Positions 30,720 to 33,950 of a stretch of 33,950 nucleotides of DNA are shown piece by piece; position 1 is the stretch's first letter, and each line of letters starts with the position of its first letter. The translations under genes were made by a program, and so were the position numbers. The notes beneath the pieces were generated by a model, which saw nothing but the letters and a program-made list of their open reading frames with translations, was not told where the DNA came from and searched no databases. The stretch lies in contig DXCN01000039.1 of assembly GCA_019115985.1 (NCBI GenBank), forward strand, positions 1 to 33,950, read 5' to 3'. Origin of the DNA: Candidatus Rothia avicola. GTDB lineage: Bacteria > Actinomycetota > Actinomycetes > Actinomycetales > Micrococcaceae.

Positions 30720-31742
30720 ATGCCTGAACTTAGCTACAAGCGTTCGGTACGTTACTACCATTTTTACCCAGTCCAAAAGGATAGCAAGGGGAGCAAAATC
30801 GATGCGTCTATAGCAGCTCCACCTAAGTGGCAAGCACGCTTGCGTGAAGCATTTAAGGATGTCAAAAGTGGGCTTCTAATCCCTGACGATAAATCTAAAA
30901 TCCGTTACTATCTTCACGAGCATACTGGCAACCAATCGCTGGTGCAGATTAGCATGCACAGCAAAATGGATCTGGCTTTCTCCACTGAGATTGATGATAG
31001 TTCGCCTTCCCCCAACGATTTCAAGCTGCTTGACCCTGAGGGGTCGCGATACCTAGCTAAGGCAACCTCAGTTACTCTTGGGCTTATGGATGGCCGACTG
31101 GTGGCAGCTGTAGCTACTGGTATGCAGGGAGCAGCTCCTGGCGTAAAAGCTCTTCACCGGTTTATCAACTACGCAATCAAGCTGAATGACTCTAGTTGGT
31201 CATGGGAGCAGCACGGGGTTTTGTTGGAGTCCGACCGTAAACTCCTCAAGGCGAGCGATGGGGCCCGCGCTTTTAGCGGCGAATTTATCAGCGGGGATTT
31301 ACTGGTCAGCAAGAGTAAGGACCCCATTAGCAGAAGCGTGAGGAAGTTGAGCAGGCAAATGGGGGTTGAGATTCGCGGGTATGTGCGGTATGAAATCGTT
31401 GACAAGAACTCTCGCATAGGTATCGGCAGGTTTCGTGACCTCACCACGATACTTCCTTTTAGCAAGGGTGTTAAGCCTAAAGTTACAGCAGTTGACGGCT
31501 CCGGGGAGCGTATTCTCACACTTGCCAGTCATCACTTTGCTTCAGAGATATACTTGAAGCCAAACGATTTGATTGGAGCTAATTTCTCCAGCCTGCTCAA
31601 CCTCACAATGGAGAACTTCGAGAGTGTCGCTCCGGAGATCACTGAAGTTATCAGCACGTTCTATCCAAAAGCTAGGGGCAAGAAATGGACAGGACAAAAG
31701 ACCGAATCATCTTCTACTGGAAAGCAATCGACCTTGTTCTAG
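30720..31742 (+). CDS. Unknown cytosolic protein of a two-gene membrane module
   Basis: The 340-aa protein begins MPELSYKRSVRYYHFYPVQ and is mixed alpha/beta with no membrane segment. It has segments such as LGLMDGRLVAAVATGMQGAAPGVKALHRFINYAIKL and ILTLASHHFASEIYLKPND, and a hydrophilic Ser/Thr/Lys-rich tail. I do not recognise the family. AAGGAA lies before the ATG, and its end overlaps a four-TM gene by 58 bases, so the two are likely made together. Confidence 0.8.
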   Translation: MPELSYKRSVRYYHFYPVQKDSKGSKIDASIAAPPKWQARLREAFKDVKSGLLIPDDKSKIRYYLHEHTGNQSLVQISMHSKMDLAFSTEIDDSSPSPNDFKLLDPEGSRYLAKATSVTLGLMDGRLVAAVATGMQGAAPGVKALHRFINYAIKLNDSSWSWEQHGVLLESDRKLLKASDGARAFSGEFISGDLLVSKSKDPISRSVRKLSRQMGVEIRGYVRYEIVDKNSRIGIGRFRDLTTILPFSKGVKPKVTAVDGSGERILTLASHHFASEIYLKPNDLIGANFSSLLNLTMENFESVAPEITEVISTFYPKARGKKWTGQKTESSSTGKQSTLF

Positions 31743-32173
31743 CTGCTATCACCGTTGCGGCAATCATCTGGCTCCCCTCGGTAGCTCTTATAGACACGAA
31801 CCTTTACCCAATAGCTGTTACGGTCGCTGCAGCGTCGCTAACGATTTCAATTTTCGTCTGCACAATGAACTACACCGGCGACTCAGAGGGCATCAAAATG
31901 CTTGTCCGGGAACACGGAACTGTGTTCCGAGGCAGATGGGCTCACATTTTCATTTCGACTCTAATTGCGCTGGGGCTGCCCATCGTGGCTATGGTGATCG
32001 ATGAATTCTGTAGTACAGCAGGGAATGCGTTGGGGCTATTTTCTATAGTGCTTAGCCTGCTGCAAGCTTCCCGAGCAATCAGATTATTGCTTCTTCTTGT
32101 TGAAGCAAAGGACACTGCTGATGAAATCCAGCAGATTAGACAACATATGCAAGACGTCAGTAGCAAATTGTAA
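31685..32173 (+). CDS. Four-TM membrane protein of a two-gene module
   Basis: The 162-aa protein has hydrophobic segments at ~16-33, ~41-60, ~88-108 and ~113-138 (VLAAITVAAIIWL; PIAVTVAAASLTISIFV; IFISTLIALGLPIVAMVI; LGLFSIVLSLLQASRAIRLLLLLV), then a short coiled tail (ADEIQQIRQHMQDV). It overlaps the preceding 340-aa gene by 58 bases in another frame, which implies coupled translation. The layout of a cytosolic protein plus membrane effector is common in phage exclusion and defence modules, but no homology was seen. Confidence 0.8.
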   Translation: MDRTKDRIIFYWKAIDLVLAAITVAAIIWLPSVALIDTNLYPIAVTVAAASLTISIFVCTMNYTGDSEGIKMLVREHGTVFRGRWAHIFISTLIALGLPIVAMVIDEFCSTAGNALGLFSIVLSLLQASRAIRLLLLLVEAKDTADEIQQIRQHMQDVSSKL

Positions 32174-32177
32174 AAAG

Positions 32178-32210
32178 ATCCCGGCCCACACGAATGGGTC
32201 GGGATTTTTT
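32178..32210 (+). terminator. Terminator of the membrane module
   Basis: ATCCCGGCCCA-cacgaa-TGGGTCGGGAT followed by TTTTTT, an 11-bp stem with one mismatch. Strong intrinsic terminator. Confidence 0.85.
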
Positions 32211-32252
32211 CTAAAAAATTTTCAGGAAATCTCTGTTCCACATTCCTTTTTA

Positions 32253-32269
32253 TTTACCAATCTGGTAAA
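32253..32269 (+). promoter_or_regulatory. Palindromic operator before the mini-peptide operon
   Basis: TTTACCA-atc-TGGTAAA, a perfect 7-bp inverted repeat 52 bases before the 31-aa gene. It may bind the AlpA-like HTH encoded in the same operon or the XRE regulator at 32948. Confidence 0.6.
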
Positions 32270-32320
32270 CTAATAACTGTTGGGGCAACCGCTCCAATGC
32301 AACTAAATAGTGGAGGAAAC

Positions 32321-32416
32321 ATGGAGATTATCTCCCTCATCGTTTCTTGCATCAACACCCTACTGGTAGCGATAGCAACGGTCATCACCTACAAGATGTA
32401 CCGAGACAGCAAGTAA
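32321..32416 (+). CDS. 31-aa membrane peptide
   Basis: The product is 31 residues with one hydrophobic helix (LIVSCINTLLVAIATVITY) and a charged end (KMYRDSK). A GGAGG lies 5 bases before the ATG. It is short but well supported by the site. It could be a phage holin-like or toxin-like peptide; not tested. Confidence 0.65.
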   Translation: MEIISLIVSCINTLLVAIATVITYKMYRDSK

Positions 32417-32422
32417 ACGAAA

Positions 32423-32459
32423 GCTCGCTCCGAGATACCGCAACTACCTCGGGGCGAGC
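32423..32459. terminator. 12-bp hairpin between the two peptide genes
   Basis: GCTCGCTCCGAG (32423-32434) pairs with CTCGGGGCGAGC (32448-32459) with one G·U. On the plus strand it is followed by CCCCTCTC, and on the minus strand by TTTCGTTT, so it is more likely a minus-strand terminator or an mRNA stability element for the operon. Confidence 0.5.
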
Positions 32460-32489
32460 CCCCTCTCACTATACCGAAAGGAAACCACG

Positions 32490-32672
32490 GTGAACCAGAA
32501 TAGAAAAATCCTGATAGCCCTCAATGTAGCCATCCTGGTGCTATCAGTAACGCTAGTCATCATGCAGATAGTCCAGGGCAATACTGGCATGGCAATTCTC
32601 TGGGGTGTGCTCGCAATAGCCAACGCAGCAACCCTGGTAATGCACCTTAAAGCAGGCGGCCGCAATGGCTAA
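32490..32672 (+). CDS. 60-aa two-TM membrane peptide
   Basis: Starts with GTG after GAAAGGAAACC. Two hydrophobic stretches (ILIALNVAILVLSVTLVIMQIV and MAILWGVLAIANAATLVMHL) give a small hairpin membrane protein. It overlaps the following HTH gene by 8 bases. Confidence 0.65.
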   Translation: MNQNRKILIALNVAILVLSVTLVIMQIVQGNTGMAILWGVLAIANAATLVMHLKAGGRNG

Positions 32673-32871
32673 AACCATCATCGTCAGCACCATTGAGCTA
32701 GCCACCTTCCTGGGCCTTACCAAGCAAGGGCTATACAAGCGAGGAGAGCTACCACCGGCTGACTTCATCTCCGTTGGAGGCCGAGAGTGCTGGCTTCCCA
32801 AAACTGCTGAAGCCTGGGATGCAACCTATCGGCAAAAGCACGGCGCAGGGCGTCCTGCAACTAAAAACTGA
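32665..32871 (+). CDS. AlpA/MerR-type HTH protein (small)
   Basis: The 68-aa protein has the AlpA-like pattern: ELATFLGLTKQGLYKRGELPPADFISVGGRECWLPKTAEAW (split here), with the wing residues and a Trp near the end. Such small proteins act as excisionase (Xis) or regulators of prophage genes. It is in an operon with two membrane peptides. Confidence 0.7.
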   Translation: MAKTIIVSTIELATFLGLTKQGLYKRGELPPADFISVGGRECWLPKTAEAWDATYRQKHGAGRPATKN

Positions 32872-32881
32872 ACTGACTAGA

Positions 32882-32927
32882 CAGTAGAGAGCCCCGGTCC
32901 ACAGAAGTGGGTCGGGGTTCTCTACTG
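32882..32927. terminator. Bidirectional terminator hairpin
   Basis: CAGTAGAGA (32882-32890) pairs with TCTCTACTG (32919-32927), with an inner CCCCG/CGGGG and CCAC/GTGG stem. It separates the plus-strand HTH operon from the minus-strand XRE gene. Its inner part resembles the terminator at 32178. Confidence 0.75.
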
Positions 32928-32947
32928 CCCTCTGAGGGGCTAAAAAT

Positions 32948-33235
32948 CTACTGAACCACCTCGATGCCGCCAGGAGTCCACCGGATGGTGAGAGTGGCGG
33001 GCAGGTCACCTGTGGCGTCTGGCTCGATTCCTGTCTCTAGCCAGGTGCGGTCTACGGCCGTAATTTCTGCCAGGCGGTCTAGGTCATCGCTAGACGGCTT
33101 GAACGCTCCAGACTCCCACCGGCTAAGCGTATTGCGGGCCACCGGAATCATCTCAGCGAGCGCAGCCTGTTTGAGCCCTGCGTGTTCGCGGGCTTTTCTG
33201 ATGCGGTCTTGGAGTGTCCAGGTGGGGATGGTCAT
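32948..33235 (-). CDS. XRE-family transcriptional regulator
   Basis: The 95-aa reading from the ATG at 33235 has an HTH at ~8-65 (RIRKAREHAGLKQAALAEMIPVARNTLSRWESGAFKPSSDDLDRLAE, shown in parts), then a short beta C-terminus. It has no Shine-Dalgarno; TACAAT lies 6 bases before the ATG on the minus strand, so the transcript is probably leaderless. It may control the accessory genes or the attachment region. Confidence 0.8.
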   Translation of the reverse strand: MTIPTWTLQDRIRKAREHAGLKQAALAEMIPVARNTLSRWESGAFKPSSDDLDRLAEITAVDRTWLETGIEPDATGDLPATLTIRWTPGGIEVVQ

Positions 33236-33241
33236 GGGTTT

Positions 33242-33247
33242 ATTGTA
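33242..33247 (-). promoter_or_regulatory. -10 element of a leaderless promoter (33235 gene)
   Basis: TACAAT on the minus strand, 6 bases before the ATG at 33235. The match to TATAAT is 5/6. Confidence 0.65.
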
Positions 33248-33326
33248 TCGGATTGTTGATTTTTCACCATAGCTTTGGTGCTTTTGTGTTGCAATATCTA
33301 CAGGTGTGTGTGTATTGTGGTTCTTG

Positions 33327-33348
33327 ATATGTAGCATTTGCTACATAT
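33327..33348. promoter_or_regulatory. 22-base perfect palindrome upstream of the XRE gene
   Basis: ATATGTAGCA-TT-TGCTACATAT has 10-bp arms. It lies about 92 bases before the XRE gene start, in a region with no gene. It could be an operator for the XRE protein or part of an attachment site. Confidence 0.6.
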
Positions 33349-33950
33349 TCAGGAAGACGTTCTTACTTTACGGTTCTTGATTCCTGGCCTTGAGGCTTGC
33401 AACCTCAGGCGAACACAAGCAACCGCCTGGATAGCTGCGTTAGAGCTGCAGCACTTGAGATAGACCCAGTACCGGGAATGGGCCACAAAGGAATTGGCTT
33501 TCGGGGTAGCTCCCCGGGGTTGATGCATACGATGAGACTGCCTAGATTTTCTGCAAGGAAAGATTTAGGGGTCTACTTCTCGTATCTGGGAGAGGAAACC
33601 CAGCGCCAAACCTCGGGAGCTCTTTGGGGGATGGGAATCACAAAGCCTCTCGCGCTAGCGCAATCTCTAGCCGATTGGGGCGAAGCCCCCTCAGCTCACC
33701 TACCCCAGCATCAACCTAAAACCCCGTCGCCAAGTAGGCAGCCTGGTTAAGCTCACCAAGTAAGGAGGGCCGAAGCAAGAGGGGGCGGGCCTGGAATGTC
33801 TCAAGCCTGTTGACACCGCGTCAACGGGAAGGGGAGCGGAAAAGCATGTTGACGCCGTCAACAAACAGCTGTCTTGGGGGAGTGTGTGAAAGTAAGAAAA
33901 ACGCGCAAATACAGGGCGGAAAGGGCTGAAAATAAGCCAAAAATGGCAGG
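33349..33950. other. About 600 bases with no convincing gene
   Basis: One open frame (33397-33750, TTG start) lacks a ribosome site and looks non-coding. The stretch holds short hairpins (CGGGG-TAGCT-CCCCG near 33500; GGGGC-GAA-GCCCC near 33680) and two related 17-base palindromes at 33809-33825 and 33848-33864. It may include the attachment region or flanking host DNA; the window ends before this can be told. Confidence 0.6.
33809..33864. repeat. Two GTTGAC...GTCAAC palindromes
   Basis: GTTGAC-accgc-GTCAAC (33809-33825) and TGTTGAC-gcc-GTCAACA (33848-33864), centre to centre 39 bases apart. They are likely binding sites for one DNA-binding protein acting on whatever lies to the right. Confidence 0.6.

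Noticed and set aside
33397-33750. 117-aa plus-strand open frame at the right end
   Set aside because: TTG start without ribosome site, Pro/Ser/Gln-rich composition and no recognisable fold pattern; it crosses two hairpins.
1-33950. Integrase, recombinase or lysis genes
   Set aside because: No integrase motif (Tyr-recombinase R...HxxR...Y or serine recombinase core) and no endolysin/holin call was supportable; the small membrane peptides alone are not enough for a holin call.

Overview
The window looks like most of a temperate siphophage genome (a prophage, or a phage with a lysogeny module) of a high-GC Gram-positive host. By eye the GC is near 60 percent (not computed). A Micrococcaceae host such as Rothia is my best guess; this is inferred from protein style, GTG starts and leaderless-looking promoters, and no database was used. 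The structural and replication genes lie on the minus strand and read right to left. The lysogeny and accessory genes on the right are mostly on the plus strand.

Region 1 (1-16.9 kb, minus) is the late module in reading order: small acidic protein, HNH endonuclease, a G-tract region that is a candidate cos site, small and large terminase, portal, MuF-like protein, a P-loop kinase fused to a scaffold-like domain, decoration protein, E-type major capsid, head-tail connectors, tail terminator, major tail protein, the tail assembly chaperone pair joined by a -1 frameshift, tape measure and minor tail proteins. The left edge cuts the next tail gene after 11 codons. Lysis genes and an integrase are not in view.

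Region 2 (16.9-17.3 kb) carries a tRNA-Gln(UUG), a terminator-like hairpin and a 26-base palindrome. It separates the late module from the early genes.

Region 3 (17.3-27.3 kb, minus) is an early operon of about 20 tightly coupled genes, many overlapping by ATGA. It includes an HTH-like DNA-binding protein (27.3 kb), several small Zn-finger proteins, a coiled-coil protein, a glutaredoxin-like protein (NrdH type), a Bro-N/KilA-C antirepressor, a clamp-like protein, a replication/HNH fusion protein and a VRR-NUC nuclease.

Region 4 (27.3-29.6 kb) is the switch. Two paralogous convergent gene pairs are each preceded by a near-identical repeat that serves as a divergent promoter. Next come a Cro-like gene (minus), a divergent control region with a perfect 14-bp operator (second copy 294 bp away), a CI-like repressor and an ImmA/IrrE-like protein (plus).

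Region 5 (29.6-32.9 kb, plus) is accessory cargo: an unknown coiled-coil protein, an unknown 340-aa protein translationally overlapped with a four-TM membrane protein (shaped like a sensor/effector exclusion or defence module), and a mini-operon of 31-aa and 60-aa membrane peptides plus an AlpA-type HTH. A second XRE regulator (minus) follows, then about 600 bp with palindromes but no convincing gene.

The most unusual points are the twin convergent cassettes, the set of leaderless promoters, the kinase-scaffold fusion, the two-gene membrane module and the interlocked hairpins between the tail genes.
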